Shown: piece by piece, positions 39,931-50,900 of the stretch
Numbering within the stretch: position 1 is the first letter of the stretch
How the letters are laid out: each line of letters begins with the position of its first letter
Source of the DNA: Xanthomonas hydrangeae
GTDB taxonomy: Bacteria > Pseudomonadota > Gammaproteobacteria > Xanthomonadales > Xanthomonadaceae
Direction of reading: 5' to 3'
Assembly: GCA_905142475.1 (NCBI GenBank)
Contig: LR990730.1
Span: 992,001 to 1,056,000, forward strand
Length of the DNA stretch: 64,000 nucleotides
Notes under the pieces: model-generated
Database searches by the model: none
What the model was told of the DNA's origin: nothing
The model's input: the letters and a program-made list of their open reading frames with translations, nothing else
Position numbers and translations under genes: made by a program

Positions 39931-40904
39931 CATTGCGGCATCGCGCCGAATTCGGTCGGCACCCAGGCGAACGCCTTGCCCTCGCGGCGCACATGGCCCA
40001 GGCCCGGGAACGGCAGATGCGCACCGGCCACCCACCAGCGGCCGTCGGCGGCCTGCGCCAGCATGCTGCGGCGTGAGGCAATGGCCTTGCTGCGGTTGCT
40101 GTCGGCCTCGAACGATGCATCCGGCTGGGCAAACTGCACGGCGTGGTAGTGCAACACATCGCCCCACACCAGCAGCGTGTTGCCGGCGCCACCGTCAAAG
40201 CGATACGACACGTGGCCGGGCGTGTGGCCCTGGCTGTCCAGGGCGGTGATGCCGGCCGGCAATGCGGTCTTGCCCGGCTGGAAACGGCGCAGCCGACCCT
40301 GGGCCTGATAGGGCGCGGCCGCCGCGCGCGCCAGCGGAAAGGCGAACTGCAGCATCGGCGCGGCACCGGCCTCCGAAGCGGGATCCAGCCAGTACGCGGC
40401 ATCGGCGTCGGACAGCCACACCGTGGCGTTGGGAAAGGCCGGGGTGCCCTGCGCATCGAGCAGGCCGCACAGGTGGTCCGGATGCGCGTGGGTGAGCAGC
40501 ACATCGTCGACCTGGGCCGGGTCGTAGCCGGCGGCGCGCAGGTTGGTCAGCACCTGGCCCAGGCCGGGCCCCAGGCACTGCGCGGTGCCGGTATCGACCA
40601 GGCTGAGGTGGCTGCCGTCCTGGATCAGATAGGCGTTGACTGCCGTCTGCAGCCCCTTGTCGTCTTCGGGCACGTAGCCCTGCGCGAGCAGGCGGTCGCG
40701 CGCTGCCGGTTCCACATTGGACAGCTGTTGACGGGTCAACGCTACGCTGCCGTCGAACAACGCAGTGACGCGCAGCGTGCCGATGCGCTGCAGGTAAAAG
40801 CCGGGAACCTGCGCGTGGGTGGACGCGGGCGCAGCGGCGTGCGCCAGCGTGGCGCTTGCGGCGAGCAATAGCGGCGCCAGCGAACGCAGGGCGGAAACAG
40901 ACAT
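39930..40904 (-). CDS. Exported metallo-beta-lactamase-fold hydrolase
   Basis: The ATG at 40904 follows a TGGAG ribosome site, giving 324 residues with a signal peptide ending near ATLAHAA. The metal-binding motif THAHPDHLCG (HxHxDH) is followed by DSQGHTPGHVSY and a late His in VAGAHLPFPGLG, as in the glyoxalase II / quorum-quenching-lactonase branch. The substrate cannot be read from the sequence. Downstream of an AraC-family gene on the same strand (104-base gap), it may be that regulator's target. Confidence 0.84.
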   Translation of the reverse strand: MSVSALRSLAPLLLAASATLAHAAAPASTHAQVPGFYLQRIGTLRVTALFDGSVALTRQQLSNVEPAARDRLLAQGYVPEDDKGLQTAVNAYLIQDGSHLSLVDTGTAQCLGPGLGQVLTNLRAAGYDPAQVDDVLLTHAHPDHLCGLLDAQGTPAFPNATVWLSDADAAYWLDPASEAGAAPMLQFAFPLARAAAAPYQAQGRLRRFQPGKTALPAGITALDSQGHTPGHVSYRFDGGAGNTLLVWGDVLHYHAVQFAQPDASFEADSNRSKAIASRRSMLAQAADGRWWVAGAHLPFPGLGHVRREGKAFAWVPTEFGAMPQ

Positions 40905-41008
40905 GAGCAACTCCAGGGCAGGCGGCAACCGCCGCGATGTCGCCATGCTGGCGGCAGCGACTTGCGCGATTCGCTCATTGCGCTGCGCGAAGCGCTCGCT
41001 GCAGCGAT

Positions 41009-41845
41009 CTAGCGGCTGTTGCCGATGCTGGCCGGATCCAGCCCGTAACGCTGCTGGAAGCGCTGACTGAAGCTGCGGGTGGAGCGATAGCCTGCACGCG
41101 CGGCCACGGTCTTGAGCGGCCAGCGTGTGGTGTAGAGCAGGGCCATCGCATGCGCGAGCCGCGCGTCGGTGATCAGCTCGCGCAGCGAGCAGTGTTCTGC
41201 GGCCAGATGCCGGCGCAAGGTGGCACCACTGATGCCCAGGCTGTCTTCGACATCGCGTGAGCGCCAAGCCCGCTGTGGCTGCGCGGTGATCAACGTGCGC
41301 ACCTGCGAGGCGAGACTTGGTGCGGGCGGCAACAGCAGGCCGCCGTGACCACGGCGGCACAAGCTGATCACCAGCGAGGCCAGCGCCAGGCGGGCTTCGG
41401 TATACAGGCCGTGTTGCAGCGCATCGCGCCATTGCCGCAGCGTCGGGCCGAAATCGATCGCCGGCAGCCGCGCGATGTCGTCGCCGGCCTCGGGCAGCGG
41501 CTCGTTCCACAATGCGCGCGCAGCAGCAAGCGCCTCTTCGCAGAGGGGCACCACCGCGCTCAGGTAGAGCCCGGTTAATGGGTCGGGCGTGTTGATCACA
41601 TCGATCCGGCAACGGCGCGTCACCAGGAACAGGTCGCCCGGCACGAACTCCAGCGATTGGGTCGCGGTCCGTACGTGTTTGCGGCCCTGCAGCAGAATCG
41701 CAAATTGCGCCTGGGTCAGGTCCACCGAGCGCGCGCCGTGTGCGCGCCGCGCGCTCACGCAGGCAAAGCCTTCGGCGCGCTCGCAGTGCATCAGGCTGGC
41801 CATCTGCGCAAGCAGGGCGTCGGTGGGTGTGGGCGCAACGGTCAT
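41009..41845 (-). CDS. AraC-family transcriptional regulator
   Basis: The 278-residue protein has an N-terminal effector-binding domain of the AraC_N type, with ILLQGRKHVRTATQSLEFVPGD. A C-terminal pair of helix-turn-helix motifs follows, with LGISGATLRRHLAAEHCSLRE and VAARAGYRSTRSFSQRFQQRYG. It sits directly upstream of the metallo-beta-lactamase-fold gene and is divergent from gshA. No effector or operator can be assigned from the sequence. Confidence 0.86.
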   Translation of the reverse strand: MTVAPTPTDALLAQMASLMHCERAEGFACVSARRAHGARSVDLTQAQFAILLQGRKHVRTATQSLEFVPGDLFLVTRRCRIDVINTPDPLTGLYLSAVVPLCEEALAAARALWNEPLPEAGDDIARLPAIDFGPTLRQWRDALQHGLYTEARLALASLVISLCRRGHGGLLLPPAPSLASQVRTLITAQPQRAWRSRDVEDSLGISGATLRRHLAAEHCSLRELITDARLAHAMALLYTTRWPLKTVAARAGYRSTRSFSQRFQQRYGLDPASIGNSR

Positions 41846-42210
41846 GGCCGGGCGATGCTACAGGATCGTGTGCGCATGTCTTTGCTGGAACAGCGCCGCG
41901 GTTGCCGCGCTATTGCACGCATGGATGCCGGCCTCGCATGGCCATCTGGCATCTGCAGGGCTGCGGCGCTGCCCGACCTTGACCAGCCCCGGCCATGCCT
42001 GCGCTTGTCGCGGTGTGCGTGAAGTCCCGGCAGGTGTTGCCGGCGCGACGGTGGGCGTTCGCCTGCATCTGCATGCAGTAAGCATGGATGGAAATCTAAG
42101 ACCTGGCCGATGGCGGCAATTCTTCCATGTTGGGCGGTTATAGTGCGGGCCTTGCGGTGGCTGGGGAGGATCCCCACATCGTTCCCCTCAATTTTTCTGC
42201 GAGCCTGCCC
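41846..42210. other. Divergent intergenic region between araC-type gene and gshA
   Basis: These 365 bases show no supported gene. A TATAGT at 42139-42144 could be a -10 for gshA, with no good -35. If used, it excludes the upstream ATG at 42127 as the gshA start. Confidence 0.4.
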
Positions 42211-43575
42211 TTGTCGAGTCCCAGCCACGTTGCCGAAACGCCGATCACCGAACGTGCGGAGCTGGTCCAGGTACTTGCCTCCGGCGAGAAGCCCAGCGCG
42301 GACTGGCGGATCGGCACCGAGCACGAAAAGTTCGGCTTCCAGCTCGACGACCTGCGCGCCCCCACCTTTGAAGGCGCGCGCGGCATCCAGGCGCTGCTGA
42401 CCGGGTTGACCCGCTTTGGCTGGGAGCCGGTGCAGGAAAACGGCCACACCATCGCGCTGCTGCGCGATGGCGCCTCGGTGACGCTGGAGCCGGCCGGCCA
42501 GCTGGAACTGTCCGGCGCGGCGGTGGAAACCCTGCATCACACCTGCGTGGAGACCGGCACCCATCTGGACGAAGTGGCCCAGGTGGCCGGCGAGTTGCAG
42601 CTGGGCTTCCTGGGCATGGGTTTCCAACCCAAGTGGCGCCGCGACCAGATGCCGTGGATGCCCAAGGGCCGCTACCAGATCATGAAGAACTACATGCCCA
42701 AGGTCGGCTCGCTCGGCCTGGACATGATGACGCGCACCTGCACGGTGCAGGTCAACCTGGATTACGCCACCGAAGCGGACATGGTGAAGAAGTTCCGCGT
42801 GTCGCTGGCGCTGCAGCCGATCGCCACCGCGTTGTTCGCCGATTCGCCGTTCACCGAAGGCAAGCCGAACGGCTACCTGAGCTACCGCTCGCACATCTGG
42901 ACCGATACCGACGCCGATCGCACCGGCATGCTGGATTTCGTGTTCGAAGACGGCTTCGGCTACGAGCGCTACGTCGATTACCTGCTCGATGTGCCGATGT
43001 ATTTTTCCTATCGCGACGGTGTCTATGTCGACGCCAGCGGGCAGAGCTTTCGCGATTTCATGCAAGGCAAGCTGCCGGCATTGCCGGGTGCGTTGCCGAC
43101 GCTGCGCGATTGGTCGGACCACATGACCACCGCGTTTCCGGAAGTGCGTTTGAAGAAGTATCTGGAAATGCGCGGGGCCGATGCCGGCCCGTGGGATCGG
43201 CTGTGCGCGCTGTCGGCGTTCTGGGTGGGGCTGCTATACGACGACACCGCGCTGGATGCGGCCTGGGATCTGGTCAAGGATTTCAGCACCGGCGAGCGCC
43301 ACGCGCTGCGCGACGGCGTGCCCAAACATGCACTCGGCCTGCCGTTCCGTAACGGCACGGTGCGCGATTTGGCAGTGGAAGCGGTCAAGATCGCGCGCGA
43401 AGGCCTGCGTCGGCGCGCGCGCTTGAATGCCGACGGTCAGGACGAAACCGGCTTTGTGGATGTGATCGCCGAGATCGCCGAGAGCGGTGTCACCGCCGCC
43501 GAGCGCAAGCTGGCGCTGTATCACGGCGCATGGAACGGCGATATCGATCGGGTGTTTCGCGAGTTTGCGTACTGA
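42211..43575 (+). CDS. gshA: Glutamate-cysteine ligase, GCS2 (plant/alphaproteobacterial) type
   Basis: I choose the TTG at 42211, giving a 454-residue protein opening [13 protein letters not shown]. An ATG at 42127 in the same frame adds 28 residues of poor family character and overlaps a likely -10 element. The enzyme core has [45 protein letters not shown] and [14 protein letters not shown], characteristic of GCS2 ligases. It joins glutamate and cysteine in the first step of glutathione synthesis. Glutathione is also the cofactor of the formaldehyde cassette near 52-54 kb. Confidence 0.88.
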   Translation: MSSPSHVAETPITERAELVQVLASGEKPSADWRIGTEHEKFGFQLDDLRAPTFEGARGIQALLTGLTRFGWEPVQENGHTIALLRDGASVTLEPAGQLELSGAAVETLHHTCVETGTHLDEVAQVAGELQLGFLGMGFQPKWRRDQMPWMPKGRYQIMKNYMPKVGSLGLDMMTRTCTVQVNLDYATEADMVKKFRVSLALQPIATALFADSPFTEGKPNGYLSYRSHIWTDTDADRTGMLDFVFEDGFGYERYVDYLLDVPMYFSYRDGVYVDASGQSFRDFMQGKLPALPGALPTLRDWSDHMTTAFPEVRLKKYLEMRGADAGPWDRLCALSAFWVGLLYDDTALDAAWDLVKDFSTGERHALRDGVPKHALGLPFRNGTVRDLAVEAVKIAREGLRRRARLNADGQDETGFVDVIAEIAESGVTAAERKLALYHGAWNGDIDRVFREFAY

Positions 43576-43693
43576 GCGCTTGCGGATTGCCGCAGTCGTA
43601 GCGCATCGCTAGGCTACCGCACGGTCATTGCTTGCAGGAATGGACTCGGGCGCGAGACGGCATTGTCGACCTCACGTACGAAAGAGCGTACGC

Positions 43694-45202
43694 CTAGCGC
43701 CGCTCCGGCATGCACGGCAGGCGCACCGTCACCCGCAGACCGCCGCCCGCACGGTTGTCCAGGCGCAGATCGCCGCCATGCGCCAGCACGATGCTGTGCG
43801 CCACCGACAAGCCCAGCCCGATGCCGCCGGTATCGCGGTTGCGCGAAGACTCGCCACGTACGAACGGCAGCAGCAACTGTTCGCGCTGGGTCGGGTCGAT
43901 GCCGGGGCCGTCGTCGTCGATCCACAGCACGCCGTCCTCGCCATCGCGCTGCAGCTGCAGGCGCGCGCGTTTGCCGTACTTCAGTGCGTTTTCCAGCAGG
44001 TTCATCACCGCGCGGCGCAAGGCCAGCGGGTCGCCATCCAGGGTGATCTCCGGCCCAGGCAGCAGCTCGGCCTCGGCGCCGATGTCGGTGGCATTGTCGA
44101 CCACGCTTTCCACCAGCAGGCGCAGATCCAGCGGCGCGCGCTTGCCGCGGTGGCGATCGTTCTGGATGAAATCCAGCGCGGCGGAAATCATCGCTTTCAT
44201 CTCGTCGATATCCGCCAGTGCCTTGTCGCGTAGCGGAGGCTGCAGGCCGTCCAGACGGAACGACAGGCGCGCCAGCGGCGTGCGCAGGTCGTGCGCGATC
44301 GCCGCCACCATGTGGGTGCGCTCGTTGATCAGGCGGTTCAGGCGTGCCTGCATCGCATTGAACGAGTCGGCTGCGCGCACGATCTCCGGCGGGCCGCTGC
44401 GTTGCAAGGCGGCGGCATCCGGGTTGCGGCCCAGCCGGTCGGCGGCCTCGGCAAAGCGCTTGATCGGCGCCGACAGCGCACGCGAGAACCACCACGCCAG
44501 CGGCACGTTGGCCAGCAGGCCGGCCAGGAACAGCAACACCACGTGGGTCTTGAACTCGGCCGACAGCCGCCGTGGCGGCGATTCCACCGTGCGCCAGCGG
44601 CCATCGGGCTGCTGCAGCGCGGCGGTGAAGCCATCCAGCAAGGGCACCCCCGGGGTCAGTCGCTCGCTTTCCCAGGCACCGGGGGCATCGTCCGGGCGCA
44701 GCCCGTTGCCGAACGGCGAGGCGCCAGGGTGGCGATCGCGGGGCCAACCCCCCGGCTCTGGCGGCGATCGCTGCAAGGCAGCGCGGCGATTGCCGTCAGG
44801 GCTGCCATCGCCGTCGTTGGCCTTGGACGCCTGCGGTTGGCCCGGCAGCGACATGTCGACGCGCGGGCCCGGGCGATCATCGGCGCTGCGGTAGAAGCGC
44901 ACGTGCTGCTCGGGCACATCCAGCCAATGCGCCAGCAGCATTTCGGCAAACGCATCGCGCACCTGGCCTGCTGGCGGCAGCGGGGACTGCGCGGACTCGC
45001 GCACCGTCAAGGTCTGGGTGCCGGCCGGCATGCGCGTGGACAGCAACGCCACCACCTCCGGCGGATGCACCGGCGGCTCGTAGACCGGGGTGCGCATCAC
45101 CAGCAGGGCGATGCCGACCGCCTGGGCGGTGAGCAGGGCCACCGCCAGCAACACGAAGGTACGCGCAAAGATCGACAGCCCGCGACGTGCCGGGTTGCTC
45201 AC
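43694..45202 (-). CDS. Sensor histidine kinase
   Basis: The 502-residue protein has two membrane segments (about residues 13-36 and 220-240) flanking a periplasmic domain rich in Pro, Asp and Arg. HAMP, HisKA and HATPase domains follow. The phospho-accepting His is in AIAHDLRTPLARL. ATP-binding motifs are NLLENALKYG, DDDGPGID and TGGIGLGLS. It overlaps the response regulator stop by ATGA (45199-45202), so the two are translated together. The periplasmic stimulus is not evident. Confidence 0.9.
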   Translation of the reverse strand: MSNPARRGLSIFARTFVLLAVALLTAQAVGIALLVMRTPVYEPPVHPPEVVALLSTRMPAGTQTLTVRESAQSPLPPAGQVRDAFAEMLLAHWLDVPEQHVRFYRSADDRPGPRVDMSLPGQPQASKANDGDGSPDGNRRAALQRSPPEPGGWPRDRHPGASPFGNGLRPDDAPGAWESERLTPGVPLLDGFTAALQQPDGRWRTVESPPRRLSAEFKTHVVLLFLAGLLANVPLAWWFSRALSAPIKRFAEAADRLGRNPDAAALQRSGPPEIVRAADSFNAMQARLNRLINERTHMVAAIAHDLRTPLARLSFRLDGLQPPLRDKALADIDEMKAMISAALDFIQNDRHRGKRAPLDLRLLVESVVDNATDIGAEAELLPGPEITLDGDPLALRRAVMNLLENALKYGKRARLQLQRDGEDGVLWIDDDGPGIDPTQREQLLLPFVRGESSRNRDTGGIGLGLSVAHSIVLAHGGDLRLDNRAGGGLRVTVRLPCMPERR

Positions 45203-45927
45203 AGACGCGAGACGCCCGGCAGCAGCATGTAGCCTTCGTTACGCACCGTGCGAATCAACTCGGTATGCACGCGCTCGTTGATCTTGCGCCGCAGCCGGCT
45301 GATCTGGCTGTCTATGGCGCGGTCGTAGACGTCGGTGTCGCGGCCACGGGCGTAGTCCAGCAACTGGTCGCGGCTCAGCACCCGCTGCGGATGCTCGACG
45401 AAGGTGCGCAGCAGCGCGAACTCGCCATCGGAGAGGTTGATGAAGATGCCGGTGGGGTCGCGCAGGTCGCGGCGCACCACATCCAGCCGCCAGCCGGCGA
45501 ACTCGTAGACATTGCCGCGGTGGTCGGCCTGCTCGTTGCTGGCCTGGCTGCGGCGCAGCAGGGCGCGCACCCGGGCCAGCAATTCGCGTGGATTGCAGGG
45601 TTTGGCCAGGTAATCGTCGGCGCCCACTTCCAGGCCGATGATGCGGTCGGTGTCGTTGCCCAACGCGCTGAGCATGATGACCGCGGGTGAACCGCGCTCG
45701 CTGGCCAGGGCCCGGGCCGCGCTCAGCCCGTCTTCTCCGGGCATCATCACGTCGAGTACGATGAGGTCCGGGCGGCGCTGCGCGATGCTCTTGCGCATCT
45801 CCGCCACGTTTTCGGCAACGTCCACCTGGTAGCCGTGGGCGCTCAGGAACTCTCCGATCAGCTTGCGCAGGTCCGGGTCGTCGTCAACCACAAGAACGCA
45901 GGGTTGTTGCAGGTCCATGGAGGTCAT
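45199..45927 (-). CDS. OmpR-family response regulator
   Basis: From the ATG at 45927 the 242-residue protein opens MTSMDLQQPCVLVVDDDPDL. The receiver domain has the acidic pocket DDD, the phospho-Asp in LIVLDVMMPGEDG, and Lys in DDYLAKPCNP. The C-terminal winged helix includes RVLSRDQLLDYARGRDTDVY and SQISRLRRKI, typical of OmpR/PhoB regulators. An in-frame GTG at 46041 is an alternative start but overlaps a TATGAT-like promoter element. It forms an operon with the kinase downstream and is divergent from a glycosyltransferase. Confidence 0.88.
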   Translation of the reverse strand: MTSMDLQQPCVLVVDDDPDLRKLIGEFLSAHGYQVDVAENVAEMRKSIAQRRPDLIVLDVMMPGEDGLSAARALASERGSPAVIMLSALGNDTDRIIGLEVGADDYLAKPCNPRELLARVRALLRRSQASNEQADHRGNVYEFAGWRLDVVRRDLRDPTGIFINLSDGEFALLRTFVEHPQRVLSRDQLLDYARGRDTDVYDRAIDSQISRLRRKINERVHTELIRTVRNEGYMLLPGVSRL

Positions 45928-46055
45928 CGTCGGTGGCGCGGAGGTTTGGCCGCGCAGGGTGGTGGCTACCGGATACATGGTGCTCGCAGTTGCAAGGCTG
46001 GAGCACGCATCATAATGATTGAATTTGTCATCCATTGGCACACGTGTGACGCGAC

Positions 46056-47156
46056 ATGACAGAACCGGACATCGCCAAGGAAGCCATCACATCGACACTG
46101 TGCCGCTGCAACGGCGAGTACGCGCATGACAAGGCGTTTCCGATGATGCGGGTGATCAGCCGCGACAACGGCGTGGGCCTGACCCGCGACATGGTGCTGA
46201 TGGCGCAGACGCTGCGGGCCGGCGGCATCCCGGTACAGGAAGTGGGCTTCACCAGTCAGCGGCTGCACGACACCGCGCGCGAAACCCGCCTGTGGGCCAG
46301 TCGCGCGCTGTTCGGGCGAGTGCCGGTGCAGATCTTTTCCGAGCGCGTGTATGCACGCTGCCTGCCGCTGGGCCAGACCAACCTGCTGGTGCCCAATCCG
46401 GAGTGGCTGTTGCCCAAATGGCTGCCACGGCTGCCGCAGTTCGACGCGGTGCTGTGCAAGACCCATCACGCGGAGCGGATTTTTCGCAGTCTGGGCTGCG
46501 CCACGCGGTTTATCGGCTTCACCAGCCCGGACCGCTACGACGCACAGGTCGCGCGTCGGCGTGCATTCTTCCATCTGGCCGGGCGCAGCACCGCCAAGGG
46601 CACCCGCGTGCTGCTGGAGACCTGGAAGCAGCATCCGGAGTGGCCGCTGCTGACCGTGGTGCAGAGCCCGCGCACCGCCGGCAAACCGGTGGTTGCTGCG
46701 AACATCGATCACCGGGTCCGCTATATCGATGATGCCGTCCTACGCCGGCTGCAGAACGCGCATCTGTTCCATATCTGCCCGTCAGAAGCCGAAGGTTTCG
46801 GTCATTACCTGATGGAAGCGTTGAGCGTGGGCGCAGTGACATTGGCGACCGACGGCGAGCCGATGAACGAATTGGTCAGGCCCGAGCACGGCGTGCTGAT
46901 TCCGGTGGCCGACGTGCGCCAGCGGCGTCTGGCCTCGTATTACTACGTCGATGCGGCGGGAATCGCGCACGCGGTGGAAACCGCATTGGCGTTGCCACAG
47001 GCGCAGCTGGATCAGTTATCGGCCAATGCGCGTGCCTTCTATCAGGCCAACGATGCCGCCTTCGCTGCGCGCTTTCGCGCTGCGGTGATGGCATCGCTGC
47101 CTGAAAATGCCGCTGACGCCGCCGTCAGCGTGGCACCGGCCGTCGTCGAGAACTGA
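46056..47156 (+). CDS. Glycosyltransferase, GT4-like
   Basis: The 366-residue protein has the GT-B C-terminal nucleotide-sugar region CPSEAEGFGHYLMEALSVGA and TDGEPMNELV, similar to GT family 4 retaining transferases. An N-terminal part, RDNGVGLTRDMVLMAQTLRAGG, fits the acceptor domain. An in-frame ATG at 46143 is an alternative start that gives a more typical N-terminus. No signal peptide or membrane segment is seen. Donor and acceptor are unknown. It stands alone, divergent from the two-component pair. Confidence 0.75.
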   Translation: MTEPDIAKEAITSTLCRCNGEYAHDKAFPMMRVISRDNGVGLTRDMVLMAQTLRAGGIPVQEVGFTSQRLHDTARETRLWASRALFGRVPVQIFSERVYARCLPLGQTNLLVPNPEWLLPKWLPRLPQFDAVLCKTHHAERIFRSLGCATRFIGFTSPDRYDAQVARRRAFFHLAGRSTAKGTRVLLETWKQHPEWPLLTVVQSPRTAGKPVVAANIDHRVRYIDDAVLRRLQNAHLFHICPSEAEGFGHYLMEALSVGAVTLATDGEPMNELVRPEHGVLIPVADVRQRRLASYYYVDAAGIAHAVETALALPQAQLDQLSANARAFYQANDAAFAARFRAAVMASLPENAADAAVSVAPAVVEN

Positions 47157-47365
47157 CGCATCAGCGCTTGCGCTTTTGTGCGGCAGGGATGCGGCACGAT
47201 CAGCGCATGCCGTCGCACGCCTGCGCTTGGCGGATGGCGACACGCGCGCGACACATGCGCGGCACACGCACATGCAAGGCTTTGCTGGACGAAAGCGCGG
47301 GCGTTGCCCGCCCTGCCACGTGCATGCACGACGCACACGTGTGCATCCATCAAGGGAGATCGACG

Positions 47366-47659
47366 ATGGTCCAAACACGCCCCAGCTTTGCCGTCACCGT
47401 TGCGCTGCTTGCCGCGCTGAGCCTGGCCGGCTGCGCCAGCCTCTGCGGCGCTCCAGGTGGCGCGCCGCCGCCTGAGCGCGGCCATCATGGCCCACCGCCG
47501 CCGCGCGATCCCGAATTCGATGCAGCGCTGCAGGCCTGCGCTACGGCGCAAGACATCGCGTTGCCGGTGCCGGATGCGCCACCGCCTGGACCGCTGCCGT
47601 CATCGTTGCTGCAATGCCTGGAAGCGGAGGGATTCGAGCCGCCGCCGCGTCACGGCTGA
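47366..47659 (+). CDS. Small Pro-rich lipoprotein of unknown function
   Basis: The ATG at 47366 follows AAGGGAG. The 97-residue product has a lipoprotein signal ending LSLAGC (Cys23), and the mature part is rich in Pro with a few Cys residues. Motifs include PPPRDPEFDAALQACA and PSSLLQCLEAEGFEPP. I do not recognise a named domain. It is monocistronic, about 200 bases after the glycosyltransferase gene. Confidence 0.68.
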   Translation: MVQTRPSFAVTVALLAALSLAGCASLCGAPGGAPPPERGHHGPPPPRDPEFDAALQACATAQDIALPVPDAPPPGPLPSSLLQCLEAEGFEPPPRHG

Positions 47660-47918
47660 GACCGATGCGCGCAGGTGCCTTGCCGCTAGCGGACGTTGCC
47701 GTAGAGCAAAACTGCAGGCGTTTCGCCGGATAACGCTGCAAACCAGTGACCACCACCTTGCGGTCGCGTCGGCTGCGCATCCAAAGACGCGGGCTTGCGC
47801 GTGCCCGGCACGGCAGATGTCGAGCACGCTACTACAGCCTCTTCGCTCGCGATTACGCATTGTGTCGCTTCACTTTGGCGAGAGATCGGATAATGCGCGC
47901 AGGGAGAAACCAGTCACG

Positions 47919-50900
47919 ATGAAACATGCGCCTGGCGAGCAGGTCGACAACGTGGAAAGTGTCGAAAGCGCTGCAAGCATGCTGGAAGAGCTGGCCGGCA
48001 TGCGAAAATTGCACGCGCTACAGGTCAGCCTTGCAGCGCAGAGCGACATGCGTGTAGCGCTGCAGGACATCACCGCGCTTGCCTGCACGTTCGCGCGCAC
48101 CGAGTGCGGTTGCGTGCAACTGGTCGACGAGCACAGCAACGACATGGAGCTGCGTGTCTATCGCGGCCATGACGAGCGCAGCCCGTTCGTGCAGCAGTTC
48201 TTGAAGGACGGTTTTCAGGCGACCTGCGATACCGTGCGCCGCGAGCGCCGGCAGCTGGTGATCGAAGACATCGAATCGTTCACCCCACTCAAGGGCACGC
48301 CGGATTACGAGGCCGCGCTGTGCAGTGGAATTCATGCTGCGCAGTTCACTCCGCTGTTCAATCGTGCCGGCGTGTTGCTCGGTTTGCTCAGTACGCAATT
48401 CACCCTGCCGTATCGGCCGGCAGAGCATGAACTCAGGTTGATCGAGCTGCTTGCATGGACCGCCGCCGACTATGTCGAACGCAATCGTGCTCAGGCGGCA
48501 TTGCGGACCAGCGAGTCGCGGCTGGCCGCGTTGTCGCTGGCAAGTTCCGAAGTGCATTACCGGATGAGCCCGGATTGGGGCGAGATGCGCACATTGACCG
48601 GGAAAGGCTTTCTGGCCGACACGGTCGATCCCCATCGCGCCTGGCTGATGGATTACATTCCCGATGACGATCGGGCAATGGTGCGGCAAAAGATCGATGC
48701 CGGCATCCATGCAAAGACACCGATCATTTTCGAGCATCGGGTACGACGTGCGGACGGCAGCCTGGCCTGGATCGCCACCAAGGGCGTGCCGGCACTGGAT
48801 GCGGAGGGAAACATCACCGAATGGTTCGGCACCGCCGCCGACATCACCGCACGCAAACAGGCCGAACAACGCCTGCGCGATAGCGAGGCGCGGCTGGCGC
48901 TGGTGCTCGATCAGATTCCGATCGGCGTCGGTCTGTTCGATACGCAAGGCCGTTTCACGTACAATAACCCGCAGCTGAGCGATCGGTTGACCGATCGCAT
49001 CCCCTCGCGCGATGGCGTGCATGCAGACGAGTGGCAGGGTGTCGACCAGCAAGGCAACCCGGTGCCACCGCAGCAGTTTCCCGGTGCGCGCGCGTTACGC
49101 GGCGAAGACACCACAGCGCCGATCGATTTCCGCCACCTCGATGGAACCGCCGAATGTTGGTTACGTGTCACTGCGGTCGCATTGCGCGATGGCAGCAGGG
49201 TGACCGGTGGATGACCGTGGTGCAGGACGTGACCGGACAACGCCGGGTGCAGGCGGAACTGGGCATGCTGGCCGAGCGTAACCGCGACATTCTGGAAAGC
49301 ATTTCCGATGCGTTCTATGGCGTCGATGCGCAGTGGCGCTTTACCTATATCAATCGCAAGGCCGAGGCGCTGTGGGGACGCTCGCGTGCGCAATTGCTGG
49401 GCAAGGCGATCTGGGACGAGTTCGCCGCATTGATCGGCTCTGCAACGCACACCGCGCATTTGCAGGCCGCACAAACGCGGCAGATGGTTCGCCTGGATGT
49501 CGCCTCGCCGGTGCTGGGGCATTGGGTCGACATCAGTCTGTATCCCACCAGCGATGGCGGCATGTCGGTGTATTTTCGCGATATCTCCGACAAGAAACGT
49601 GCGCAGGAGCTGCTGCGTGCCAGTGAAGAGCGCTTCCGCACCGCATTGACGATCGAAACCGTGGGCGCGACATATTTCGATATGGATGGCCGCCTGACCG
49701 ATGCCAACGATGCGTTCTTGAAGATGAGCGGCTACAGCCGTGCAGATGTTGAAGCCGGTACGCTCAACTGGCAGAACCTGACCCCGGCGACCGCGCGTGA
49801 GTTGACCGCGCACGCCTTTCAAGAGTTGAAGGCCAAGGGCAGCACCACGCCCTATGAGCGCGAATATCTGCGCAAGGACGGTTCGCATCGCTGGGCGTTG
49901 TTCGCCGCCAAGCGGCTGCCGGATGGAACCGGTTTCGAATTCGTGCTCGACATCACCGACCGCAAGCTGGCCGAAGCGGCGTTGCGCGAGGTGCAGGATC
50001 GCAATGCGTTCCTGTTGAAGCTGTCCGATGCGCTGCGGCCGCTGAGCGACCCGGCCGCCATCCAGGGCAACGCCGCGTGCGTGCTGGGCGAGCACTTGCA
50101 TGCCGGCCGCGCGTACTACGTTGAAGTGGATCGCAAAACGCAGCAGTACGTGGTGGAACGCGATTGGCATCAACCCGGCGAAACCAGTCATGCGCGGCGC
50201 TTCGCGCTGAGCGATTGGCCGATGCCCTGGCTGACCGACGCGCAGACATGGGTGGTGCGCGACATTGCCATCGATGCGGCATTGCCCGATGACCAGCGCG
50301 CGGCCTATCTGGGCAATGCCATCGGTGCGCTGATCGTGGTGCCGCTGATCAAGAGCGGCCAGCTGGTTGCCAGTTTCGTGGTCAATCAGCGCACTGCGCG
50401 CGATTGGACGGCCGCCGAGATCCGGCTGGCCGAAGAAACCGCAGAGCGCACCTGGGCAGCACTGGAGCGCGCACGCGCGCAGGGCGCGCTGATCGAAAGC
50501 GAAGAGCGTTACCGCGTGATTCTTGAAAACGCGCTGGATTACGCGATCTTTACCACCGACACCAGCGGCTACATCCAGACCTGGCCTCCTGGTGCCGAAG
50601 CGGTGTTCGGCTGGACCGCCGAAGAAGCGGTGGGTCAACACATCGCCATGACCTTCGTTGCAGAAGATCGCCTGGCCGGGGTGCCGCAGCGCGAGATCGA
50701 ACAGGCGCACCACACCGGCTTTGCCCCCAATGTCCGCTGGCATCAATGCAAGGACGGCCGCCGCGTCTTCATCGAAGGGGCGACCCGGCCGCTGCGCGAT
50801 GGCGGTGTCGAGCCGCTGGGGTATCTCAAGATCGGCCAGGACGTCACCCGCCGCAGGGAGTGGGAAGATCGCCAGCAGGTGTTGCTGGCCGAACTGCAGC

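Noticed and set aside
42127..42210. Upstream ATG extension of gshA
   Set aside because: The added residues do not look like the family N-terminus and overlap a likely promoter element.
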